Source: Desulfobacula sp.
GTDB taxonomy: Bacteria; Desulfobacterota; Desulfobacteria; Desulfobacterales; Desulfobacteraceae
Direction of reading: 5' to 3'
Assembly (NCBI RefSeq): GCF_021107415.1
Contig: NZ_JAIOSW010000074.1
Span: 1 to 17,900, forward strand
Length of the DNA stretch: 17,900 bases
The position numbers were made by a program, and so were the translations under genes. Under the pieces are notes generated by a model. It was not told the DNA's origin. It was given only the letters and a program-made list of their open reading frames with translations, and did not search any database. The first letter of the stretch is position 1. The number at the start of each line of letters is the position of its first letter. Of this stretch, positions 7,519 through 14,078 are shown one piece after another.

Positions 7519-7785
7519 ATGACCAAAAGTAAAACAATATTATATGCATTAAGTACCTGCAGCCACTGCAAATCAACCAAAAGACTGCTTTCCGAATGCA
7601 ATGTTGAATATGACTACATCGAGGTGGATGACCTGGAAGGAGCAGAGCGAAAAGCCATTCTGGCAGATATTAAAGCAATGAATCCCCGCTGTTCTTTTCC
7701 CACAATTAAAATTAATGACACCGTCATTGTCGGATATAAAGAAAAACAAATTAAGGAGGCTTTAGGGATTAAAAATGAAAATTGA
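7519..7785 (+). CDS. Glutaredoxin-family thiol oxidoreductase
   Basis: An 88-residue small thioredoxin-fold protein with active site C14-S-H-C17, a cis-proline motif S-F-P-T and a C-terminal G-Y motif, all typical of glutaredoxin-like proteins. The dithiol site suggests disulfide reduction. In anaerobes such small proteins may be served by thioredoxin-type reductases rather than glutathione. It has a strong AAGGAGAA site. Its stop overlaps the FTR gene by 11 bases, so the FTR catalytic subunit is the natural reductant to propose. Confidence 0.9.
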   Translation: MTKSKTILYALSTCSHCKSTKRLLSECNVEYDYIEVDDLEGAERKAILADIKAMNPRCSFPTIKINDTVIVGYKEKQIKEALGIKNEN

Positions 7786-8104
7786 ACAACTCTATGCAGC
7801 ATTAAAAAAATCCCAGGAAGCAAAAGGGATTCACTTTAATAAGGATAAGGATCTGGTGTTTGAGCTTCTTGAGGCTCTTCTTTTAAATAAAGAGCGATAT
7901 GGATATATGGCCTGTCCCTGCAGGCTTGCCTGTGGTGACAGGGAAAATGACAAAGACATCATCTGTCCCTGTGAATACCGGGAATCTGACCTGGAAGAAT
8001 ACGGGGCCTGCTTTTGCGGACTTTACATTTCCAAGGCACTTCATAACAATGAAATCGAGTCGGAAGATGTTCCTGAAAGAAGACCCCCTGAAAAAATATT
8101 TTAG
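7775..8104 (+). CDS. Ferredoxin:thioredoxin reductase catalytic (beta) subunit-like protein
   Basis: The 109-residue protein carries the FTR cysteine signature: C47-P-C49, C64-P-C66 and C79-F-C81. By analogy with plant-type FTR, C47, C64, C66 and C79 would bind the [4Fe-4S] cluster and C49/C81 form the redox disulfide. Differences from the plant/cyanobacterial enzyme are the spacings (14 and 12 residues instead of 16 and 8), Phe80 in place of the active-site His of C-H-C, and an extra C53. No variable (alpha) subunit gene is adjacent. Function: transfers electrons from ferredoxin or another one-electron donor to a disulfide, probably in the overlapping glutaredoxin or in the zinc-ribbon thioredoxin. 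Confidence 0.9.
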   Translation: MKIEQLYAALKKSQEAKGIHFNKDKDLVFELLEALLLNKERYGYMACPCRLACGDRENDKDIICPCEYRESDLEEYGACFCGLYISKALHNNEIESEDVPERRPPEKIF

Positions 8105-8121
8105 TTTTTAAGGAGACCCTC

Positions 8122-8340
8122 ATGGATGACTGTATATTACCTGTTATGAATACCGGCCTTCGTGGCATTGATGTGGCCAGTTCAAAGATTTGTGATGTCC
8201 GGGGAAAAGAAGGAAAACTGATCTATCGAGGCTTTTTAATTGAAGATCTGGCCCAAAACGCTAGTTTTGAAGAAGTCTGTTTTCTGTTATTGTATGAAAG
8301 TTTGGCAATGCAGAGTTTGCAAATATATTCACAGAGGTGA
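8122..8340 (+). pseudogene. 5' fragment of a citrate synthase gene
   Basis: The reading frame starts at an ATG with a good AAGGAG site. About 50 residues match the N-terminus of citrate synthases: G-L-R-G near residue 12, then G-K-L-I-Y-R-G-F-x-I-E-D-L-A near 31-44 and F-E-E-V-C-F-L-L-L-Y-E near 49-59. After the last Y-E the similarity stops and the frame runs 13 codons to a TGA inside the next gene. Citrate synthases are about 370-440 aa, so more than 80% is missing, including the catalytic His and Asp. It may be a deletion remnant or an assembly junction. It might still be translated as a 72-residue peptide, but no enzyme activity is possible. Confidence 0.82.
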
Positions 8341-8938
8341 CACACCACCTGAAAAATGTCCGATTTGTGGCGTACCCGCAAGCAAATTCGTGGAAATTGA
8401 TGAAGCCTCCATACCGGAAAAAATGCCCAAAAGAAAAAAACCCGAAAGAAAAGAATTGGGAACAAAAGATGAGGGTCAGACACCCGTCCCTGCCATTAAA
8501 AAGACAGGTTTTGAAAAAATCAAATCATTACTGGTCAAGCACCATGCCCACCCGGTTTTAGTGCACACGCCAAATGGGATACTGCCCATAGCAGTCATCC
8601 TCTGGCTTACGGCCTGGATATTTGATTATGACCTTCTTTCCAAAGTCGCTTTTATTAACCTTATTTTTGTCATCATTGCCCTTCCTCTTGTGATTTTCAC
8701 AGGAATTCTTGAATGGAAAAAAAAATTTAACGGGACCATGACCATGATTTTTAAATTAAAAATCCTGACCGCTGCACTGACCACTGTTTCATGTGTGATA
8801 AATTTTGTCTGGTACCTGTTAGACCCAAAGATTCTATCATCGCCCAAAGCCTGGATATTTCTTTGCATAAACATCCTTATGCTGATTGCTGCAGGCATTG
8901 CAGGGCATATTGGCGGGAAGCTGGTGTATAAAGATTAA
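8294..8938 (+). CDS. Membrane protein with N-terminal rubredoxin-like domain and DUF2231-like membrane domain
   Basis: A 214-residue protein in three parts. Residues 1-35 are a short rubredoxin-like domain (C6-x-x-C9, C22-P-I-C25). Residues 36-80 are a charged Lys/Glu/Pro-rich linker. Residues 84-214 hold four predicted membrane helices (about 94-111, 117-137, 153-176, 186-207) with H86-P-x-L-V-H91 before the first and a G-I-x-G-H-I-G-G-K-L-V-Y end, resembling DUF2231. The histidines could bind heme, which is inference. The frame extends back to 8240, but that part reads citrate synthase DNA out of frame, so I start at ATG 8294. This ATG has no good ribosome binding site, fitting a lost native 5' region. 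A membrane-anchored electron carrier is likely. Confidence 0.8.
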   Translation: MKVWQCRVCKYIHRGDTPPEKCPICGVPASKFVEIDEASIPEKMPKRKKPERKELGTKDEGQTPVPAIKKTGFEKIKSLLVKHHAHPVLVHTPNGILPIAVILWLTAWIFDYDLLSKVAFINLIFVIIALPLVIFTGILEWKKKFNGTMTMIFKLKILTAALTTVSCVINFVWYLLDPKILSSPKAWIFLCINILMLIAAGIAGHIGGKLVYKD

Positions 8939-8943
8939 CTATA

Positions 8944-9735
8944 TTAAATTTCTATCAAAAGACCCACCGGGCAATGATCTGATCCAAACACGTCATTATC
9001 AATAAAGGCTTGTTTAACAATGCCTTTATCAATAAGGTCCCTGGTTACAAAAAAATAGTCAATCCGCCAGCCGGCATTGTTTTTTCTTGCATTAAACCGG
9101 TAAGACCACCATGAATACTTAACTTCTTTGGGATGAAGATACCTGAAAGTGTCCACGTACCCCTGATCAACCATACGGTCCAGGACATCCCTTTCAATTC
9201 TTAAAAACCCGGATCGTTTGGAATTGGGTTTTGGATTTTTCAAATCGATTTCATTATGAGCCGTATTAAAATCACCGGTAATAATCAGGCTTTTTCCCTG
9301 ATCCCTGAGTTTGTTTGCATAGCTTAAAAACCAGTCATAAAAATCAAGTTTATACTGAAGGCGCTCTTCACTCATCTGACCGTTTGGAAAATAAATATTA
9401 AATAAAATAAAATTATCATAATCCAGTTGAATGACCCGCCCTTCATTATCAAATTCAGGTTTTAAAAATGAAGTGGTCACTTTTTCAGATTTTGGTTTTG
9501 AATAGGCAGCAACGCCGCTGTATCCTTTTTTAATAGTTGAATAGGACCAGAATGATTCATAGGAATGCAAACGGATCATCTCATCGGTCCGCTGAGCTTG
9601 CTGGAGTTTTGTCTCCTGGAGCAGGAGAATATCGGGATCAAGGTCATGAATAATCTTTATAAAATCTTTTTTCATCACTGCCCGCAATCCATTTATATTC
9701 CAGGATATTATTTTCAACTGGCTTTTATCAGGCAT
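8944..9735 (-). CDS. xth: Exodeoxyribonuclease III / AP endonuclease
   Basis: DNA base-excision repair nuclease that cleaves at abasic sites and degrades 3' ends. At 263 aa it has the family length. Motifs of the EEP fold are complete: W12-N-I-N-G-L, catalytic E41 in L-L-Q-E-T-K, G-D155-F-N157-T, and the terminal S-D253-H254-C-P. AGGAA lies upstream of the ATG. Its stop is only 5 bases from the stop of the convergent rubredoxin-membrane gene and no terminator hairpin fits in between. It follows acdB by 70 bases on the same strand. Repair of oxidative DNA damage fits the neighbourhood but is also a housekeeping function. Confidence 0.95.
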   Translation of the reverse strand: MPDKSQLKIISWNINGLRAVMKKDFIKIIHDLDPDILLLQETKLQQAQRTDEMIRLHSYESFWSYSTIKKGYSGVAAYSKPKSEKVTTSFLKPEFDNEGRVIQLDYDNFILFNIYFPNGQMSEERLQYKLDFYDWFLSYANKLRDQGKSLIITGDFNTAHNEIDLKNPKPNSKRSGFLRIERDVLDRMVDQGYVDTFRYLHPKEVKYSWWSYRFNARKNNAGWRIDYFFVTRDLIDKGIVKQAFIDNDVFGSDHCPVGLLIEI

Positions 9736-9805
9736 AAATATTTCCTTATATTTATCTATTTCTTTGTCTCATGATACAAGTGTGTATCGACCATCACTTT
9801 TTCAA

Positions 9806-10486
9806 TCAGGATGATTGCAATATGATTCTTGCATCAGCAATGATACACCGATCCCTGGTGCAAATAACGGGATTTAAATCCACAGATTCAAAATCATTTT
9901 CAAGTTCCATGACAAACAGGGAAAAATTAACAAGTAAATGGGTTAAAACCTCCATATTCACACCAGATTTTCCCCGATACCCGGATATGATCTTTTTTGC
10001 TTTCAAAGATTCAACCATGGAAAAAACATCGTTTGGTTTAAGCGGTGCCATCCTGACTGCCGTATCATTATAGATTTCAACAGAGGTGCCGCCAATGCCA
10101 AAGACAATAACCGGTCCAAACTGAAAATCATTTTTTGCCCCGATAATGACCTCAACGCCCTGAACCATCTGTTCAACAAGGATATTTTCGCACCCGGGTA
10201 GTTTTTGCAGTCTTACCATTTGACTTTTCAGGTGATCTTTTGACAAAATTCCTGTAACAACAGCCTGATGCTCTGTCTTATGAAGAATTTTTTTTGAAAC
10301 AGCTTTTGCCACAATTGGAGAATCAAATTTCTTTAAAAACTGATCTGCTTCTTCAAAGAAATTGGTTAAAATAAATTCCGGTATATCAAACCCCTGTAAT
10401 TTCATTAATTCCTTGGCATCCGGTTCCAGCACCCATCCCAAGGATTTACTTTTTTCTATAATTTTTTTGCTGTTTTCCTTTAACAT
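9806..10486 (-). CDS. acdB: ADP-forming acetyl-CoA synthetase, beta subunit (ATP-grasp)
   Basis: Small subunit of the NDP-forming acyl-CoA synthetase, which converts acyl-CoA + ADP + Pi to acid + CoA + ATP. The 226 residues fit an ATP-grasp_5 domain. The K-I-L-H69-K element is where the family has its second phospho-accepting His, and acidic metal-site residues lie near E199-S-V-D-L-N-P. I start at ATG 10486, not the GTG at 10495, because GAGGTG lies 6 bases before the ATG. It overlaps the acdA stop by 7 bases, so the two are translationally coupled. The split alpha/beta order is known from archaea and some anaerobic bacteria. Confidence 0.88.
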   Translation of the reverse strand: MLKENSKKIIEKSKSLGWVLEPDAKELMKLQGFDIPEFILTNFFEEADQFLKKFDSPIVAKAVSKKILHKTEHQAVVTGILSKDHLKSQMVRLQKLPGCENILVEQMVQGVEVIIGAKNDFQFGPVIVFGIGGTSVEIYNDTAVRMAPLKPNDVFSMVESLKAKKIISGYRGKSGVNMEVLTHLLVNFSLFVMELENDFESVDLNPVICTRDRCIIADARIILQSS

Positions 10487-11847
10487 GGTCTGCACCTCAT
10501 CAATGCCTTGGCCATGAGCACTGCCCCCTCCACAGAGGATGCCACGGGAATATTATTGAGTTCAAACCCTTCGATAATAATTTTATATTTATCTTCATTT
10601 GGAACATATGCGATCATTGGTTTGCCTTCATTTCTTGCCACCTGGCTGAGTTTAGCCCCGATATCAGTAGAAATACCCGGCGAATAAGGAATCAACAGAG
10701 CCATGATACAGTCGATATTATCATCCCTTGACAAATGTCTTGCAGTTGTAACAATATCGCAATCCGTCGAGCTTCCGGTGAGATCCAGAGGATTGTCAAG
10801 GGAAACAATATTTCTGATTCCAGGTGTCAGTTTCTCCTTAATAATATCTATTGTTGCAGATTCTATCCCGGGGATGGATATACCATGCCGCTCACAGGCA
10901 TCGGCAGCAATAACACCATGTCCGCCGCTCAGAGTAATAATACCAATATTGCCTTTTATGCCTTTGGGATAACAGCTTAATGACTCGCAAAAAGACGTCA
11001 GTTCATATTCATTTTCTGCCTCAGCCACACAATATTGTTTCATGATTTCAGAAAAAACCCTGTAATCCCCAGCCAGGGACGCGGTATGGCTGGAAACAGC
11101 CTCAATCCCCTTTTTGCTCTTTCCGGCCTTTAAGATTATCACGGGCTTGGAACATTGTTCCGCTTTTTTAATAAACTGTCGCCCTTCCCCTTTTTCAAAC
11201 CCTTCAACATAAAAAGCGATCACCTTTGTCTCAAGATCCTGATCAAACCAGTCCAGCATATCTGTTTCCCTGATATAAGCCTTGTTCCCGATGCTCACCG
11301 CAAGGGATATGCCAATACCCTGACCTGCAAATTTAACCATCTGATCCACTAGGACGCCCCCGCTCTGGCTGACAAAACCGACATTGCCCTTATCAGGACG
11401 AATGATTCGTTCTCCCGGGAGAAAAAATGTATCCACATAATCCGAAGCATAAATCCCAAGACAATTGGGGCCGACAAAGGGGAACGCGGCTTCTTTTGCT
11501 ATATCCAGCACCTGTTGCTGTAGCCTTAAATTTCCAGATTCAGCAAATCCGCCGGATATGATCACAGCACCTCCAACGCCCTTTCGTATACATTGCTCAA
11601 CCACCCCGGGAACAACCTCCGCACGGACGGCAATGACTGCCATATCAATGTCTTCCTGAATATCCTCAACACTGGGATAAAGTTTTTCCCTGTTGAGGAT
11701 TCCCCCTTTTGGATTCACTGGAAATGCTTTAACCGGATACCGCAAATGATTTTTATTGTAAATCACGTTAGCCGGATGATTGTCCTGTGATGTGGACACT
11801 CCGATAACCGCCATAGTCAATGGTCTGAAAAGATATTTTAAATCCAC
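10480..11847 (-). CDS. acdA: ADP-forming acetyl-CoA synthetase, alpha subunit
   Basis: Large subunit with an N-terminal CoA-binding Rossmann domain (about 1-130) and succinyl-CoA-ligase-like domains 2 and 3. S-H254-T-A-S-L-A-G carries the phosphohistidine, and the numbering equals that of characterised ACD alpha subunits near 254-257. G-F-V-S-Q-S-G-G at about 157-164 is a typical CoA ligase loop. I start at GTG 11847 (455 aa), since AAAGGAAG lies 4 bases upstream; the frame is open to a GTG at 11868, but those codons belong to the repeat element. The pair gives substrate-level ATP from acetyl-CoA or branched acyl-CoA, or activates the acids. Its 5' flank is the repeat, so its promoter must lie in or beyond it. 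Confidence 0.9.
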   Translation of the reverse strand: MDLKYLFRPLTMAVIGVSTSQDNHPANVIYNKNHLRYPVKAFPVNPKGGILNREKLYPSVEDIQEDIDMAVIAVRAEVVPGVVEQCIRKGVGGAVIISGGFAESGNLRLQQQVLDIAKEAAFPFVGPNCLGIYASDYVDTFFLPGERIIRPDKGNVGFVSQSGGVLVDQMVKFAGQGIGISLAVSIGNKAYIRETDMLDWFDQDLETKVIAFYVEGFEKGEGRQFIKKAEQCSKPVIILKAGKSKKGIEAVSSHTASLAGDYRVFSEIMKQYCVAEAENEYELTSFCESLSCYPKGIKGNIGIITLSGGHGVIAADACERHGISIPGIESATIDIIKEKLTPGIRNIVSLDNPLDLTGSSTDCDIVTTARHLSRDDNIDCIMALLIPYSPGISTDIGAKLSQVARNEGKPMIAYVPNEDKYKIIIEGFELNNIPVASSVEGAVLMAKALMRCRPC

Positions 11848-11860
11848 TTTTCTTCCTTTA

Positions 11861-12017
11861 GGGTTCACTCAAAAATAAATTACCGATTTTGAGAGTTGAG
11901 TCGCCTGGCCTACAAGGCGTGGAAACTAAGGAATATCAGGCATATGCTGTGTTTTCACAACGAAGTAGAACAGGATGAATCAGCTCTCAAAATGTAAAGT
12001 TATTTTTGAGTGGGCCC
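11861..12017. repeat. 157-bp MITE-like element with long imperfect inverted ends
   Basis: The two ends are inverted repeats of about 41-42 bases (11861-11902 and 11977-12017), identical at most positions with a few substitutions and one small length difference. Both begin GGG-x-x-CACTCAAAAATAA and contain ATTTTGAGAG. The interior (11903-11976) has no open frame and one short hairpin (CGCC...GGCG). TTA flanks both ends and could be a target duplication. The shape fits a non-autonomous miniature transposable element. No transposase is in the window and the parent IS family is unknown. Confidence 0.75.
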
Positions 12018-12045
12018 TTACTCCGGCACTCTTAGTTTGTATCTG

Positions 12046-12082
12046 AAAAAAGGGTTGATAAGCCCCTGCATCAACCCTTTTT
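12046..12082. terminator. Rho-independent terminator of the second rubrerythrin-like gene
   Basis: AAAAAGGGTTGAT and ATCAACCCTTTTT form a 13-bp perfect inverted repeat with a 10-base loop. Read on the minus strand it lies 32 bases after the stop of the gene ending at 12114 and ends in a T-run. The plus-strand side also ends in T, so it may work both ways. It sits just outside the repeat element and would block read-through into acdA. Confidence 0.88.
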
Positions 12083-12113
12083 ACTGACGAGAATTAATTG
12101 ATTGATTAATTAA

Positions 12114-12575
12114 TTAATTGTCTTGGTCAGCAAGATAATCATCATACATTGTTTCTAAAATAAGCTTATGTTTTGATTCTTCCTGAACAAGAATCATTAA
12201 CACTTTTTTTACACCTTCATGATCTGTCTTGCCTGCAAGTGTGGAGTAAAGCTTGACTGCATTTTCTTCTCTTTTCATGGCAATTTTAAGGATTTCAGGC
12301 ATGGGCATCCCTTCCTTATACTCTGTTTCCACCATGTAATCACTGATTTTAAGATCTGTAATTTCTTTAAATTTATAGGAATCAATTTTTTCTTTATTGC
12401 CTGTCATATCTGACAGAAGACTAACATGTTTTTCTTCTTCTTTTGCAAAACCTTCAAATGTTTGCTTCAGTGATGCCATGGTAGCTTCTTTAGCTAAAGA
12501 TGTATAAAACTCAACTGCCTCTTTTTCCTTGCCAATGGCAAAATCTAATATTTTATCAACCGATCCGAATTCCAT
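12114..12575 (-). CDS. Second rubrerythrin-like ferritin-fold diiron protein
   Basis: A 153-residue two-half helical protein with diiron ligands E17, E47-x-x-H50, E103 and E133-x-x-H136, the same layout as the gene at 2954-3427 but clearly divergent from it. Again there is no rubredoxin domain. The likely role is peroxide detoxification or iron-dependent redox chemistry in the cytoplasm. The ATG has AAGGAG 6 bases upstream. It stands alone, with its own terminator and a sigma-54-like element about 75-90 bases upstream. Its second half is the more Met/Lys-rich. Confidence 0.9.
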   Translation of the reverse strand: MEFGSVDKILDFAIGKEKEAVEFYTSLAKEATMASLKQTFEGFAKEEEKHVSLLSDMTGNKEKIDSYKFKEITDLKISDYMVETEYKEGMPMPEILKIAMKREENAVKLYSTLAGKTDHEGVKKVLMILVQEESKHKLILETMYDDYLADQDN

Positions 12576-12932
12576 GCTATTCTCCTTTGTGTTAGCGGTT
12601 TTAAATTAATTTATTATTTCAAACAAAATATCAATTACTAAGTTAATAAGCAAATTATATACCACATGAATGAATATTTAAACACAATATATATTATGAT
12701 AAACAGGCCAATTTTCAATTAAAAATTTATTTTCCTAAAATTTCATTCCGTGCTGAATCCACATTTTTTATCTGCAAAGATTTAAGTTTAAGAATAAACA
12801 CATTTTTTGAATAAACAATACAGAATGAAATAGGCAAAATAAAATAAGCATAAGCCTTTTATTGAATTTTTCTTTGTGGTATATTTTAACATTAAAAAAA
12901 CTGGGTATAAACATCAGGCAAAGCGAGTGAAT
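12576..12932. other. Divergent AT-rich spacer
   Basis: About 357 bases between the rubrerythrin-like gene (-) and the PAS protein (+). Besides the ribosome binding site and the sigma-54-like element of the minus gene I see no clear promoter for the plus gene and no coding sequence. The PAS frame is open from a GTG at 12876, so part of this stretch could be coding if that start is used. Confidence 0.5.
12649..12665 (-). promoter_or_regulatory. Candidate sigma-54 promoter of the second rubrerythrin-like gene
   Basis: On the minus strand this reads GTGGTATATAATTTGCT: GG-N10-GC spacing is exact, TTGCT is perfect at -12, and the -24 box is partial (TGGTAT for TGGCAC). The start would be near 12638, a leader of about 63 bases. 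In AT-rich DNA the match alone is modest; it gains weight from the other four. Confidence 0.42.
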
Positions 12933-13592
12933 ATGTTACCGGATCAATCAAAAAAACAGACCATTGATGCCCTGAAAAAAAGTGAAAGCACCATACGGGC
13001 AATGTTCAATGCCACAAACAGCCTGATTTATCTGTTTGATGTTAAAGGAAAAATTATTAACGTGAATACCCCTGGTGCTTTGCTGTTTAATAAAACTCCC
13101 CAGGAAATGATCGGTAAAAATTTTAAAATATTTTTTGAAGAAAATGATTTTTCCAGACTCAGAATGCTGGTAGACAAAGTGATGGAAACTCGCAAGCCCA
13201 TCAATTACCAGAGAAAAAGAGATGAAAAATATTATGAAATTAATTTATATCCAATTTTTAAGAACTCAAACCATGTCGATGGGATCTGTGCCTTTGTCAA
13301 TGATATTACAGACTTGAAAAAAACTGAAAAAGTATTTGTGGCCATAGAAACAGCAGGCGGCATCTGCCATGAAATGAATCAGCCGCTACAGGTCATTCTC
13401 GGCAGCCTGGAACTTCTCAAATTAAATATTGAAGATGATGATCCGAATATCAGCCTGATCAATAAAATATTATCGCAAACAGAAAAATTAGGTATGATTA
13501 CAAAGAAACTGACCAATATCACCCGGTACGAAACAAAGGGATATTTAAAAGGTACCATCTTTGATATAGATAAATCCTCTGAAATTAAATGA
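12933..13592 (+). CDS. PAS-domain protein with histidine-kinase dimerisation helix but no ATPase domain
   Basis: Soluble, 219 residues from the ATG chosen. A short coiled helix (1-22) leads to a PAS domain (about 20-128) ending in the usual D-I-T-D-L-K-x-x-E linker. A HisKA-like segment follows with G-G-I-C-H146-E-M-N-Q-P-L-Q, where H146 is the phospho-acceptor position. The protein ends after about 70 more residues, with no N, G1 or G2 boxes of a HATPase. It therefore cannot phosphorylate itself. It could be phosphorylated by a partner or act as a dimerisation/sensing module. The GTG at 12876 would add 19 residues, but neither start has a strong ribosome site. The stop overlaps the HIT gene start (ATGA). 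Confidence 0.75.
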   Translation: MLPDQSKKQTIDALKKSESTIRAMFNATNSLIYLFDVKGKIINVNTPGALLFNKTPQEMIGKNFKIFFEENDFSRLRMLVDKVMETRKPINYQRKRDEKYYEINLYPIFKNSNHVDGICAFVNDITDLKKTEKVFVAIETAGGICHEMNQPLQVILGSLELLKLNIEDDDPNISLINKILSQTEKLGMITKKLTNITRYETKGYLKGTIFDIDKSSEIK

Positions 13593-14002
13593 ACATGCCG
13601 GATATTTTTTCAAAAAATCTGAAAACAACAGCTCATTGTCTGTTTTGCAAAGTAGAAAATTTAATAGTCATTGCTGAAAACAAAACAAGCTATGCCATCA
13701 GGGACAGTTCACCTGTAAGCCAAAGCCACATGCTCATCATCCCCAAACGGCATTGCCTTGATTATTTTGAAATGAACAGGCAAGAACGGTGTGATGCGCA
13801 TGAATTGATTGAAATGCTAAAGAATAAAATTCTTAAAAAAGATCCCACGGTTAAGGGTTTCAATATTGGTATAAATTGCGGAGAAACCGCTGGTCAGACT
13901 GTATTTCACGCCCACATTCACCTCATCCCGCGAAGGGAAAATGACACACCAAACCCCAGAGGAGGTGTCCGGGGGGTTATTCCGGATAAAATGAACTACT
14001 GA
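13589..14002 (+). CDS. HIT-family nucleotide hydrolase/transferase
   Basis: The 137-residue protein has the histidine triad H107-A-H109-I-H111-L-I-P, with H109 expected to be the nucleophile. It also has the N-terminal C17-x-x-C20 and upstream H56 that bind zinc in many HIT proteins, and S-H-M-L-I-I-P-K-R before it. HIT enzymes split nucleoside phosphoramidates or dinucleoside polyphosphates; the exact substrate is not predictable. Its ATG overlaps the TGA of the PAS protein by 4 bases, which indicates translational coupling and perhaps a functional link with the sensor. Confidence 0.93.
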   Translation: MNMPDIFSKNLKTTAHCLFCKVENLIVIAENKTSYAIRDSSPVSQSHMLIIPKRHCLDYFEMNRQERCDAHELIEMLKNKILKKDPTVKGFNIGINCGETAGQTVFHAHIHLIPRRENDTPNPRGGVRGVIPDKMNY

Positions 14003-14078
14003 CGAGCGTGCACGTTTGCTGGACATTGGATCAGTAGCAAAAAAGTATAGCGGATGGCCCGGGGCTGACAAAAGGCTT

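Noticed and set aside
8240..8293. 18-codon N-terminal extension of the rubredoxin-membrane gene
   Set aside because: These codons read the citrate synthase fragment in a wrong frame and precede the natural rubredoxin-type start at 8294.
9773..9788. GATACA-AGTG-TGTATC inverted repeat between acdB and xth
   Set aside because: Short stem with no T-run on the minus strand, so not a convincing terminator, and no regulator is suggested by context.
11848..11868. Seven extra N-terminal codons of acdA from the GTG at 11868
   Set aside because: They cover the Shine-Dalgarno of the GTG at 11847 and run into the end of the repeat element; the shorter form matches the usual position of the catalytic His.
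12092..12120. ATTA/ATTG short tandem repeats at the end of the second rubrerythrin-like gene
   Set aside because: A brief low-complexity run in AT-rich DNA that includes the stop codon; no unit structure long enough to suggest a functional repeat.
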